Counted from the stretch's first letter, positions 46,969 through 55,631 are shown. The stretch is DNA of 64,000 bases from Gemmatimonadaceae bacterium (GCA_035633115.1 DASQFN010000008.1:44416-108415); one strand, 5' to 3'. Numbers and translations: made by a program. The notes: generated by a model not told the origin, from the letters alone.

Positions 46969-48782
46969 TGGACATTCTCAAGGGCTACCTGCTGCAGTAC
47001 TGGAAGCTGATCCTGCTCGCCCTGGTTCTCGCGGCGACGAATCAGGTATTCTCGCTGCTTGATCCGCTCATCTTCCGGCACATCATCGACCAGTACGCGA
47101 CCCGGTTCAAGGAGTACACCACAGCCGAGTTCGTGCGCGGCGTCTCGTTCCTTCTTTTCCTTGCTGTGGGCGTTGCTTTCGTTTCCCGCGTCGCCAAGAA
47201 CTTCCAGGACTACTTCGTAAACGTCATCACGCAGCGGCTCGGCGCGCAGATGTACTCTGACGGGATCCGCCACTCGCTCGAGCTGCCGTACGCGGTGTTC
47301 GAGGACCAGCGGAGCGGCGAGACGCTCGGCAAGCTTCAAAAGGTCCGTAGCGACGTCGAGAAATTCATCTCGCTGGCAATCAACATGCTGTTCACGACGC
47401 TGGTGGGCGTCGTGTTCGTGATGATCTATGCGCTCTCGGTGCACTGGGTGATCGCGCCGGCATTTCTGCTGACCGTACCGCTCATCGGAATTCTGAGCTC
47501 GGTGTTGAGCCGGCGCATCAAGGTCATCCAGAAGGAGATCGTCGCGGAAACGACCGCGCTCGCAGGCTCGACAACCGAGTCGCTTCGCAACATCGAGCTG
47601 GTAAAGAGCCTTGGGCTGGCGGACCAGGAAGTGCGCCGGCTCAACGCCACGACGGACAAGATCCTCAAGCTCGAGCTGAAGAAGGTGCGCTACCTGAGGA
47701 GTCTGAGCTTCATTCAGGGGACGTTCGTGAATCTCCTCCGGACGAGCATTCTCTTCCTGATGCTCTACCTGATCTTCACACAGAAGATCACGGTCGGTCA
47801 GTTCTTCTCTCTGCTCATCTACTCGTTCTTCATTTTCGGCCCGCTGCAGGAGCTGGGGAACATCATCAACACGTATCGCGAGACCGAAGTTTCGCTGAAC
47901 AACTTCCGCGCGATAATGAACATTCCGAAAGATCCGAAGCCTGCCAACCCGGTTCCGATCGACGATCTGAATACTCTCGAGTTCCGGGACGTCGGCTTCA
48001 CACATCAGACGGCGTCAGTTCCAGCGCTGAGTGAAATTTCGTTCAAGGCCGAGCGTGGGGATACAATTGCGTTTGTGGGGCCGTCCGGGGCGGGGAAGAC
48101 GACGCTGGTCAAGCTGCTCGTCGGCCTTTATCCGCCTAAGCAGGGTGAGATTCTCTACAACGGATACTCCAGCACGGTGATCGATCTCGACCGGCTGCGC
48201 GAGCGTATCGGCTTCGTGACTCAGGACACGCAGCTGTTCTCGGGGACGATCCGCGAGAATCTTCTGTTCGTCCGTCCGGATGCGACGGACATCGAGTGCC
48301 TCGAGGTGATGCACAAGGCTGCTGCTGATTCATTGCTCGCCCGTGCGGATCGCGGCCTCGATACGGTTATCGGCGAGGGTGGAGTGAAGGTCTCCGGCGG
48401 CGAGAAGCAGCGGCTCTCGATCGCGCGGGCGCTGCTTCGACGGCCTCACCTCATTGTATTCGACGAAGCGACCTCGTCGCTCGATTCACTCACCGAGGAA
48501 GAGATCAGCCGTACGATGCGCGACGTTGCCTCGGATCGCGGAGCGACGACGATTCTCATCGCTCACCGTCTCTCGACCGTGATGCATGCCGACTGCATCT
48601 ACGTTCTGGAAAGGGGCCGGATCGTCGAATCCGGCGGCCACGACGAGCTGCTCGATCGCAAGGGACTGTACTACGCCATGTGGCGACAGCAGGTTGGCGA
48701 GCGCAGGCAGCCGGCGGCGATCACCGCGCCTTCTCCTCTGCCTACGGTACCATCCTCACGGCAGCCGGCCATCGTCGGCTAG
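46968..48782 (+). CDS. ABC exporter with fused permease and ATPase
   Basis: A 604-residue type IV (ABCB-like) half-transporter. The N-terminal domain has six helices and the NBD has Walker A GPSGAGKTT, signature VSGGEKQR, Walker B LIVFDEATSSLD and H-loop AHRLSTVMHADC. It is expected to work as a homodimer exporting lipids or small molecules. It is coupled to the methyltransferase gene upstream and overlaps the convergent MFS gene end by 27 bases. The cargo is not inferable. Confidence 0.92.
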   Translation: MDILKGYLLQYWKLILLALVLAATNQVFSLLDPLIFRHIIDQYATRFKEYTTAEFVRGVSFLLFLAVGVAFVSRVAKNFQDYFVNVITQRLGAQMYSDGIRHSLELPYAVFEDQRSGETLGKLQKVRSDVEKFISLAINMLFTTLVGVVFVMIYALSVHWVIAPAFLLTVPLIGILSSVLSRRIKVIQKEIVAETTALAGSTTESLRNIELVKSLGLADQEVRRLNATTDKILKLELKKVRYLRSLSFIQGTFVNLLRTSILFLMLYLIFTQKITVGQFFSLLIYSFFIFGPLQELGNIINTYRETEVSLNNFRAIMNIPKDPKPANPVPIDDLNTLEFRDVGFTHQTASVPALSEISFKAERGDTIAFVGPSGAGKTTLVKLLVGLYPPKQGEILYNGYSSTVIDLDRLRERIGFVTQDTQLFSGTIRENLLFVRPDATDIECLEVMHKAAADSLLARADRGLDTVIGEGGVKVSGGEKQRLSIARALLRRPHLIVFDEATSSLDSLTEEEISRTMRDVASDRGATTILIAHRLSTVMHADCIYVLERGRIVESGGHDELLDRKGLYYAMWRQQVGERRQPAAITAPSPLPTVPSSRQPAIVG

Positions 48783-50087
48783 CAGTGCGGCCTCGCCGGT
48801 CCCGCGCGGGATCCGCAGGACCGCGACGAACGCCATTGCGGTGTACACCGCCATGATCAGGAAGAGCGGCCGGTAGCCCCCGAACAGATCGAACACCGCG
48901 CCGTTCATCGGATCGCCGATGGCGCCGCCCAGGGCTATGCACAGCAGGAAAAGCGCTGAGAGAACGCCACGGCGCTCGCGCGGGATCGGCTCGACGAACA
49001 ACGGATAGGCGTTCACGGTCGGGAACGTCCACGCCGCCGACGCCAGCACCAGAAGCGGCGTTGCCTGGGACACGCTGGTCACGCGATCGAGCGCGACGAG
49101 GCACGCGGCCATGACCAGGAAGCCGAGCAGCATCGCGTTGCGCCGGCCGAACCGCACGCCGACGTATCCCGCGGGCAGCGCACCGATCACGCCGCCGATC
49201 GCCCACGCGATGAAGCCGATCGTCACGTCCTCGGGCCGAACGCCGAAGCGCTCGGTTCCATGAAGCGCGAACCACGTAGTGAATGTCTGGAATGTCAGCT
49301 GGAGGAGCAGCGCGGCGACGAAGATGGCGCGCATGCCGGGCACGGCACCTCGCACCGCGTCGCGCAGGGCGTCGAGCAGCGAGTGGAACGTCGCCTCGGC
49401 CGCCAGAGTTCCGTGTGGCGGTGGCTCGGCGAGACCGAACCGAAGTCCCGCGGCGATCGCGAGCACGGTAGCAGCGGCGATCAGGAACGCCGGGCCCATG
49501 CCCAGCATCCGGCCGAGCATCAGGAAAACGATCGCGCCAACACACATCTGGAACGTGACCGAACCCGTGGCGAGCGAGCGGAAGCGCGACGGCACCGCGT
49601 CGGCTACCAGCGCCTGGAACGGCGACCGCTGGACGTTGATCCCGGTGTAGAGCACGACGATCGCGGCGATGATGCCGGCAATCCCGAACTGCGCGGACCA
49701 TGGGAAGAGCGCCATCCCGATGGCCGCCAGCACGAGCCCGCCGACCACCATCGGCAGCCGCCCGCGACCGGTTGCGCTCGCGCGGTCCGACGCGGCACCG
49801 GTCCACGGTACGAGGAAGAGAAGCAGCACGTTGTCGATCGCCATCACCGCGCCGATGACGGTCCGCTGGTCGCCGAGCGCGTCACGCACGAGGGGCGGCA
49901 CGAAGGTGCTGAGCAGCGGGCCGGTGACCCCGGCGAAGAGTCCTCCCAGTCCGACGCAGAGGCAGACCCCGTATGGCGCGCGCGCGGAACGCTCCGCGGG
50001 CGCGCCGGCAGCCTCTTTGTTATCGCCAGGCACGCCGCAATATTGCGGCGTTACGACTATACGCGTAATCCCGCTTGAGGCACGCAT
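48756..50087 (-). CDS. MFS transporter (SLC45/GPH-like)
   Basis: A major facilitator with about 12 hydrophobic helices; the loop GAASDRASATGRGRLPMVVGG after helix 2 resembles the SLC45/sugar:cation symporter subgroup. The first possible ATG (50087) leaves a non-membrane leader; a GTG at 50033 inside a palindrome would begin closer to the first helix (YGVCLCVGLGGLFAGVTGPL). The start is thus uncertain. It is divergent from the AhpD-like selenoprotein candidate, sharing a 20-bp palindrome. Substrate unknown. Confidence 0.87.
   Translation of the reverse strand: MRASSGITRIVVTPQYCGVPGDNKEAAGAPAERSARAPYGVCLCVGLGGLFAGVTGPLLSTFVPPLVRDALGDQRTVIGAVMAIDNVLLLFLVPWTGAASDRASATGRGRLPMVVGGLVLAAIGMALFPWSAQFGIAGIIAAIVVLYTGINVQRSPFQALVADAVPSRFRSLATGSVTFQMCVGAIVFLMLGRMLGMGPAFLIAAATVLAIAAGLRFGLAEPPPHGTLAAEATFHSLLDALRDAVRGAVPGMRAIFVAALLLQLTFQTFTTWFALHGTERFGVRPEDVTIGFIAWAIGGVIGALPAGYVGVRFGRRNAMLLGFLVMAACLVALDRVTSVSQATPLLVLASAAWTFPTVNAYPLFVEPIPRERRGVLSALFLLCIALGGAIGDPMNGAVFDLFGGYRPLFLIMAVYTAMAFVAVLRIPRGTGEAALLADDGRLP
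50032..50051. promoter_or_regulatory. 20-bp perfect palindrome between MFS and AhpD-like genes
   Basis: ACGCCGCAATATTGCGGCGT is identical on both strands. It lies about 35 bases upstream of the AhpD-like start (50086) and across the likely 5' end of the MFS gene. It has the form of a dimeric repressor operator that could co-regulate both genes. Confidence 0.55.
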
Positions 50088-50685
50088 GGACCCAATGTTC
50101 CTGCCGGGCGTCGAATCGAGCCCGAACCCGGATTCTCCCTACACGCGGCTCATCGAGGAGGCGCGGGCCGCGGGGCGCGAGTACCCCAAGATCTGGCACC
50201 TCTTCGCGTTCAAGCCGCACGCCACGCAGCACCTCGCGCAGTTCACGCAGGAGATTCTCCGCGGCGAGGCGCCACTAAGCCCGGGCTTTCGCGAGCTCAT
50301 CGCCGCGCGAACCAGCGGCCGCAACGACTGTCCGTTCTGAGTGAAGTCCCACGCCGCGGTCGCGGCGGTTCTGCTGGACAGCGAGGAACTGGTGCAACAG
50401 GTACTCGCCGACGTCGACAGCTCTGCGCTCACCGATGCGGAGAAGCTGCTGCTGCACTTTCTCGACAAGGTGAACCACGACTCGCCGCGCATCTCGCCGG
50501 AGGACATCGCGCCGCTGCACGTCGCCGGGTGGACCGACGAGCAGATCTGGTACGCGATCACCGTGTGCGCGCTGTTCAACTTCTACAACCGCTGGATCGA
50601 CGCCGCAGGCGTGTGCGCGCTTTCGGACGAAGCGCACCGCGAGGGTGGGAAGCGAAGCGCCGCCGGCAGCTACGTGCGTAAGTAG
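50086..50685 (+). CDS. AhpD/carboxymuconolactone decarboxylase-family protein, candidate selenoprotein with in-frame TGA
   Basis: A 199-residue AhpD-like protein if TGA at 50338-50340 is read as selenocysteine; with TGA as stop it would be cut at 84 residues. The frame is unbroken on both sides. The active-site pattern is Glu70, Cys82, position 85 (TGA) and His89, that is E-x11-C-x2-U-x3-H, which matches AhpD Glu118, Cys130, Cys133 and His137 in spacing. The C-terminal part (LTDAEKLLLHFLDKVNHDSP, EDIAPLHVAGWTDEQIWYAITVCALFNFYNRWIDA) is a normal AhpD-like helical domain. ATG 50086 is preceded by GAGG. A hairpin follows the TGA. Selenium genes are not in the window. Confidence 0.85.
50328..50381 (+). 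promoter_or_regulatory. candidate bacterial SECIS hairpin
   Basis: CTGTCC (50328-50333) pairs with GGACAG (50376-50381), enclosing the TGA. An upper stem CGCCGC (50352-50357) / GCGGCG (50362-50367) closes the four-base loop GGTC. The loop starts with G and lies 17 bases after the TGA, within the range described for bacterial SECIS elements. Ala codons alone could create part of the stem, so this is supportive but not decisive. Confidence 0.6.
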
Positions 50686-50880
50686 CGTTCAACCATAATG
50701 AGCGTGCAATCGCGGTCCGTTTACCTCGTCGGCTACCCGACTCCGAGAGAGACGGCAACGGAAAGAGACGGCAACGGAAAGAGCCGGGTTGAGTGAATCC
50801 ACCACGCGGGCGTCCTTGAGGTGGGCCACGAGCGGCCGTAGCACGGCAAGCCGCTCGATACGAGTCTTGGACGGCGGGAC

Positions 50881-51756
50881 CTACGTCGAAGCCCGTTGGA
50901 GCCGAAGGGGCGACGAACACACAATGCCAGCCGCCGCCCAACGAGCCAGCACGTAGTCGAGATACGCGAGTACCGGTGTCGTGTTGCAGATCGGAGCCAA
51001 CTGCCGACCGACGTTGCTCAGGTACACCTGGCCGATCTCTACGTGGTTGTCTTCGTCTTTCGGGAATTCGAGGGTGATAAGGCTATCGAAATACGTCAGA
51101 ACAATTCGACGAGGCTGACGGCGGAGCTGGAATCCCGCTACGGACTGGAAGCGGAGCAAACCGATGTCATCGAGATGGCTGAGGTTGGCGAATGTGATTC
51201 CAGCGTCGAGGTAGATGGGATCGTTGGTGTCGTAGATGAGCGGTAGGGATCTGTCCGACTGCCAAGCAAAGCGGCAAAGCGTGGTGAAAAGTTCGGCGTC
51301 GGACTTATCTAGCGACGCCAGGAAGTCCACCGTCCTCTTGGAGTAGGCGCCAGGCGCGTTCGCCTCTCCGGCGAGCACTAGCGCCCAGAGATTCTGCATC
51401 TCGTCGTCGGAAATCAGACGGCATTTGTCGAAGAAATTGGCTATCCAATCATCTTCAACCTTCGCCGGATCGGCTCCTTCAGTAACATTCGGCAGGGCCT
51501 TCGCCGTTATCGCTTCCATGTTGTCCTGACGACGTGCCTCCTCCACGAGAAAGCGTTGTAGCGCGCGGCGTTGTAGTTCGGACACCTCGATCTGTGCCGA
51601 GGCTTCGATCTTGGCGGCGTCGGCTTCGGCCTTGGCTATGCGACGAATCTGGTATGGCTGGAAGTAGCCCCCGATGGCATCTGAGATGCGCTCAATGAGT
51701 ACAGTGGCGGGCTTCGAAATGTCGCCCAGGTTTATCAGAGAGTGGCCACCCGTCAT
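50881..51756 (-). CDS. DUF2806-like protein
   Basis: A 291-residue protein resembling DUF2806 proteins: the N-terminus ATVLIERISDAIGGYFQPYQIRRIAKAEADAAKIEASAQIEVSELQRRALQRF is a helical, Ala/Glu-rich region, followed by DDWIANFFDKCRLISDDEMQNLWALVLAGEANAPGAYSKRTVDFLASL. The C-terminal part includes strands around RRIVLTYFDSLITLEFPKD. Function is unknown; such proteins turn up in phage or defence contexts. Here it begins the accessory island and lies next to the SMODS/SLATT pair on the same strand, separated by about 100 bases. Confidence 0.72.
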   Translation of the reverse strand: MTGGHSLINLGDISKPATVLIERISDAIGGYFQPYQIRRIAKAEADAAKIEASAQIEVSELQRRALQRFLVEEARRQDNMEAITAKALPNVTEGADPAKVEDDWIANFFDKCRLISDDEMQNLWALVLAGEANAPGAYSKRTVDFLASLDKSDAELFTTLCRFAWQSDRSLPLIYDTNDPIYLDAGITFANLSHLDDIGLLRFQSVAGFQLRRQPRRIVLTYFDSLITLEFPKDEDNHVEIGQVYLSNVGRQLAPICNTTPVLAYLDYVLARWAAAGIVCSSPLRLQRAST

Positions 51757-51858
51757 GAGTCGCTCGGGGATATAGGAGTACGGTGGTTGACCAACGAGTC
51801 GAGTGTCGGGCTAAACTAGGTGTTATGCCGTCATCAGCCATTTGTTTGCAGCGCGCCT

Positions 51859-52506
51859 CTAAGCCGAACGAGACCGCTTAAGCTCCTTTGGCAAGAAGGC
51901 GTCGATTTCTGCGTCAGAGAATGTCATGTCCTCCAGCTGTTGAAGTCCCTTTTGCGCCTTCTGATATGCCTCGAAATTCGTACTCGGAGCACCACTGTAT
52001 ATGGCATGCAAATCCTTAAGGAGCCGGTCCCGCTGCTCTTGTAGATTTTCGAGTGGCCTCTCTTTCATGGCAATATCTACGAGCAAGGCGAGATACTGCT
52101 CTCGAATCAGCCAAAGATTAGCGGCGGCTTGACGGTGCTTTTGAGCTAACGCGCCAAGGTCATAATCTTTCATGTACGCGTTCAATGCGAGCAAAGCCGC
52201 GGAGAGTATCATACCGATAACCGCGGCAATTTTCGCAGAACCGAACAGCACGCCAACGAAACCTGCGGTGCTCAAAGCCGCCAATACGATTTGGGCCAGC
52301 TTTAGGTGGTCGAGGCGAGCTAGAAGTATATCTGCGCACTTCTCTTGTGTTTTATGGGAATAGACTATCCGTCCGTAGCATTCGCGAATCTGTCCTTCGA
52401 GGACGTCTCGGGATTTGGCCGTATCGTCAGTTTGGGAATGACGTTCCAAAAATCTCTCTCCATTTCTGTTTGGCCGACCACTCTTGCTTGGGTGTGGCCT
52501 GCTCAT
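51859..52506 (-). CDS. SLATT-domain two-TM protein (CBASS-like effector)
   Basis: A 215-residue SLATT protein. It has a helical N-terminus (VLEGQIRECYGRIVYSHKTQEKCADILL), two hydrophobic helices (LAQIVLAALSTAGFVGVLFG and IAAVIGMILSAALLALNAYM) and a coiled C-terminus ending SDAEIDAFLPKELK. SLATT proteins are predicted pore-forming effectors that respond to nucleotides made by SMODS enzymes. The start at 52506 overlaps the nucleotidyltransferase gene by 80 bases, in the order expected for an operon transcribed from 53308. The pair makes a two-gene CBASS-like unit. Confidence 0.85.
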   Translation of the reverse strand: MSRPHPSKSGRPNRNGERFLERHSQTDDTAKSRDVLEGQIRECYGRIVYSHKTQEKCADILLARLDHLKLAQIVLAALSTAGFVGVLFGSAKIAAVIGMILSAALLALNAYMKDYDLGALAQKHRQAAANLWLIREQYLALLVDIAMKERPLENLQEQRDRLLKDLHAIYSGAPSTNFEAYQKAQKGLQQLEDMTFSDAEIDAFLPKELKRSRSA

Positions 52507-53308
52507 GCTTTATGGCCTCTCTCGCAATGTTTTCGCAGCGGCGAGCCTTGTATTGAAACAACCCCTTGCCGTAAACGTACTGACCGCTGCCTGGTGCCTT
52601 CCAATATTCTTGGTCAGAGCTCAGGTCCGCCGTCCATTCGAAGAAATCTCGACACATGAAGTCGTAATAAAAATACGATTTATCTCGATAAGCATAGTTT
52701 TCGATAAACTGGTACGCTAAGGTGTCGACCAGCAGGCCGCCGATCGCAACGCCCCATTCTCGTTTCCATGCGCGCATCATGCGACATAGCGGCACCAAAT
52801 TGCCGTTGCACGCCTCGTTGCGAGTCCTGATTGCCGCACTCTCGGGGCGCGGATTTGTTGTCTTCCAGCTACCTCCACCGTTAGCATCGGGGTAAGTGTA
52901 GCTGCCAGCGTTATTCACGAATGCCGGCACAACCTCGAATGTGATGCCATCGGTGAATGGGACCAGGATGACCTGTCCGTCTGCGCGAATGGAGGTCGTG
53001 GAATAGGTTTTCGAAATCGCCGTTCTCACCGCCTGAAGTAATGCGGATTGCCCGTTGCCGACATACTCGTCATACCGTTTGTACAATGAAGCGGGTAGTT
53101 CACAAATCATGTCAAGGTCACTGAAGCCTTCGATTGCGGTGCCTCGGCCGTACGATCCGGCATACAAACTGTGAGAAGTGTCTGACGTCGTGTTCCAAAA
53201 CTCAGTATTGAGGCGCTGCGTGATTTGCCTGTAACGCGAGGAGATCGTGTCGCCTTGGGTCACTTGAATATTCGTATTGAATTGGCTGAACCAGTCTGCT
53301 AATCCCAT
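52427..53308 (-). CDS. SMODS-domain CD-NTase (CBASS nucleotidyltransferase)
   Basis: A 293-residue SMODS nucleotidyltransferase. The catalytic loop is AGSYGRGTAIEGFSDLDMI with Gly51-Ser52 and Asp64/Asp66, and a further acidic residue lies in ITFEVVPAF (Glu125). The following region (NGNLVPLCRMMRAWKREWGVAIGGLLVDTLAYQFIENY) is the OAS-like helical part. Such enzymes make cyclic or linear oligonucleotides after phage infection and activate a linked effector, here the SLATT protein. Whether the acidic set at position 125 is complete for catalysis needs structural alignment. No Cap2/Cap3 or HORMA/TRIP13 genes are seen, so this would be a minimal type. Confidence 0.88.
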   Translation of the reverse strand: MGLADWFSQFNTNIQVTQGDTISSRYRQITQRLNTEFWNTTSDTSHSLYAGSYGRGTAIEGFSDLDMICELPASLYKRYDEYVGNGQSALLQAVRTAISKTYSTTSIRADGQVILVPFTDGITFEVVPAFVNNAGSYTYPDANGGGSWKTTNPRPESAAIRTRNEACNGNLVPLCRMMRAWKREWGVAIGGLLVDTLAYQFIENYAYRDKSYFYYDFMCRDFFEWTADLSSDQEYWKAPGSGQYVYGKGLFQYKARRCENIAREAIKHEQATPKQEWSAKQKWREIFGTSFPN

Positions 53309-53937
53309 AGGCAGAACTCCTAAGTTGTAATATCGGGGATCGATGAGGTAAGTAAAGCGGCGACATAACGTCGCAGCTTCAGCGTTCTGTTAACCCACAG
53401 CCAACAGCACCTAATCACCGACAAATCGGACGTACGTATGGACAGCGTCGACGGCGCGTCCGCTCGATTGCTACCGTCTCGGCTCATACCGCATCGCGCA
53501 ACACCGGCACGTCTATCCGATCACGGCCGGCTAAGAACTAAGCTCAATCGACAACTCAGAAATCCGAGGGCAACACCAAATCAGCCCTAGAGTGCGTGCG
53601 CATCCGAGAGATTATGCGGTAGCCTCTATTGGTCGGCGTACTCCATATTCTGTGGTGACAGGCGTCGCTCGAAAGCGCCTTCCTGCCTTAGTGGAGGAGC
53701 GGCGAGCGTCATCGTACCCCAGGGTCCGTGGTTGGACCGCTGCCCGAAGATTCGATCCGTCGGCGGCTTGAGGCGGCTTGTCGCCTCTAAGAACGGCATC
53801 GGGACATGTAGGAACGACACCGTTAAGGACATAAGATTGACAACGGCGAGGAATTGGTACGCGCTGGTGGCGAGCCGCAACCACGTTTCAGAATAGTTTT
53901 ACAGCCATCACGAGTTCGACAGTCTCGGAGTGAGAGC
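53309..53937. other. non-coding stretch in the accessory island
   Basis: About 630 bases between the SMODS gene (minus) and the methyltransferase gene (plus). Only short, unrecognised frames are present on the minus strand (near 53612-53884), with no family resemblance or ribosome binding site. It must hold the two divergent promoters. Confidence 0.5.
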
Positions 53938-54897
53938 ATGAAGAGTAAGCGAGTCAACCGCGTCCGCGAGCTAGGGCCGGAACTGAATGGCAAGCGCAGA
54001 GTTTCGCATCTTGCATCCGATTTCTCTCCAGATGCCGACGCAGTTCTGCATCATGGTGACTGCTTGGATTTTTTGGGGAGGCTACCGGATCGAACGGCGC
54101 GCTTGGTTGTGACCTCCCCCCCATACAATATCGGCAAGCGTTATGAAAAACGGGTAAAGCTCGAGGATTATCTGGATGGACAGGAACGAGTAATTAAAGA
54201 GTGTGTCCGCGTCCTCACTGATGATGGCTCGATCTGCTGGCAGGTCGGCAACTATGTAGAGAACAATGAGATCACTCCGCTCGATGTGGCGTTATGGCCA
54301 GTCTTCCGCCGACTTGGCCTCAAAATGCGAAATCGTATTGTTTGGCACTTCGAGCACGGGTTGCATTGCTCGCGGCGGTTTTCTGGCCGCTATGAGACCG
54401 TCATGTGGCTGACAAAGTCGGATGACTACGTTTTCAATCTTGATCCGGTGCGTGTTCCACAGAAGTATCCTGGGAAAAAGCATTTCAAGGGTCCAAAAAC
54501 TGGGCAGTATTCAGGCAATCCATTGGGGAAGAATCCCGGTGACGTATGGATCATTCCGAATGTCAAACACAATCATGTCGAGAAAACGATTCACCCCTGT
54601 CAGTTTCCCGTCGAGCTCGTAGAGCGACTTGTGCTCGCGATGACTCGTCCTGGTGATTGGGTGCTCGATCCCTATATGGGAGTCGGCACCGCGCTCGCCG
54701 CTGCTGTGCGACATGGTCGCAAGGGGATGGGCGCGGAGATCGTTGCAGAATACGTTGACGTAGCAAGGGAAAGAGTTTCCGCCGCTACAGCTGGATTGCT
54801 TCGAACGCGCCCCATGGGGCGAGCCGTCCACAAGCCAAGCGGTAACGAGAAGATCCTACAAAATCCGTTCGATCATCCGCAGCGCACGCTGCTGTGA
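53938..54897 (+). CDS. site-specific DNA methyltransferase (probably N4-cytosine)
   Basis: A 319-residue beta-class amino-methyltransferase: catalytic motif IV TSPPYN is near residues 59-64 and the SAM motif I region DPYMGVGTALAAAVRHGRKGMGAEI follows near residue 244. TSPPY is typical for N4-cytosine enzymes, whereas N6-adenine enzymes more often have (D/N)PPY. ATG 53938 is preceded by GGAG. The stop overlaps the restriction gene start, so the two are co-translated. The partner is BglII-like, and M.BglII is also an N4-cytosine enzyme, which agrees. Confidence 0.9.
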   Translation: MKSKRVNRVRELGPELNGKRRVSHLASDFSPDADAVLHHGDCLDFLGRLPDRTARLVVTSPPYNIGKRYEKRVKLEDYLDGQERVIKECVRVLTDDGSICWQVGNYVENNEITPLDVALWPVFRRLGLKMRNRIVWHFEHGLHCSRRFSGRYETVMWLTKSDDYVFNLDPVRVPQKYPGKKHFKGPKTGQYSGNPLGKNPGDVWIIPNVKHNHVEKTIHPCQFPVELVERLVLAMTRPGDWVLDPYMGVGTALAAAVRHGRKGMGAEIVAEYVDVARERVSAATAGLLRTRPMGRAVHKPSGNEKILQNPFDHPQRTLL

Positions 54898-55631
54898 GCC
54901 CATCGCACAAGCGTAAAGCCACTCCGCCGATGAGGATTGTAGACACTTTCAATCATCGGAACGGCAAGGACATTCTGGAGAGTCCCCAATTCCGCGATTC
55001 CTTCCACGAGTTTATGGATGTCCTTCCTTGGTTACCACCGTATCGATCAGCCAAGACCAAAAAAACCTCAATTCAGCACGTCGTCGCTCCGTCGGCAATG
55101 AATCGGTGGCTCGACAACGAACTGTGCATCACACGGGATTGGGATTGGCATCCGTTGATAATCAATGCAGATCCAGACGATCAAAGTGGCAAGAGCGGCC
55201 TTCGCTCCGATTATCGGAAGGACAGAATCGAGGTGGAAGTCCAATTCGGAAATGTGGCGCGGTATACCTACGATATCTACAAAATGGCGATCTCCCTTGC
55301 GCGCGAGCAGGCAGATGTCGGCATCATGGTTGTATCTACCAAGCGATTCGCGGGCATCATCGGTGGCAACATCGCCTATTTCGAACGAGCAGTCAGGGAA
55401 CTAGCACATTCCCGTTTGACATTGATTGTACCTCTCGTCGTGATTGGCGTTGAGCCGGAAACCTGGATGATCGATGGCTATCCAGCCGAATCCGAGGCAC
55501 CCAACGTTACCGCAGAGCTGATTAACGCCGTCCGATTAAGTCGTGGTAAGCCTCCCGTTCCCGCTGAGCCCGACGATGCGTCGAGCCCTTCTCTGGATGA
55601 ACTTCGGCTGCTCGCAGAACGCGTGGCGTAG
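54894..55631 (+). CDS. BglII/BstYI-family type II restriction endonuclease
   Basis: A PD-(D/E)XK endonuclease of the BglII/BstYI family. In the frame starting at ATG 54930 the residues SDYRKDRIEVEVQFGN place Asp94, Glu103 and Gln105 with the same spacing as the BglII active site Asp84, Glu93 and Gln95. The opening MRIVDTFNHRNGKDIL also fits the family. The full frame begins at a GTG (54894) that overlaps the methyltransferase stop. Recognition of a GATC-containing palindrome is expected from the family, but the exact flanking bases cannot be read from sequence. Confidence 0.88.
   Translation: MSPSHKRKATPPMRIVDTFNHRNGKDILESPQFRDSFHEFMDVLPWLPPYRSAKTKKTSIQHVVAPSAMNRWLDNELCITRDWDWHPLIINADPDDQSGKSGLRSDYRKDRIEVEVQFGNVARYTYDIYKMAISLAREQADVGIMVVSTKRFAGIIGGNIAYFERAVRELAHSRLTLIVPLVVIGVEPETWMIDGYPAESEAPNVTAELINAVRLSRGKPPVPAEPDDASSPSLDELRLLAERVA

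Noticed and set aside
50341..50685. Independent gene starting at GTG 50341
   Set aside because: It would lack the catalytic motif and starts right after the TGA in the same frame; a read-through selenoprotein explains the data better.
50686..50880. Possible integration site or tRNA at the island edge
   Set aside because: No tRNA, integrase or flanking direct repeat was seen.
53612..53884. Minus-strand frames of 84-90 codons near the methyltransferase promoter
   Set aside because: Two overlapping frames without recognised family or ribosome binding site; not supported as genes.
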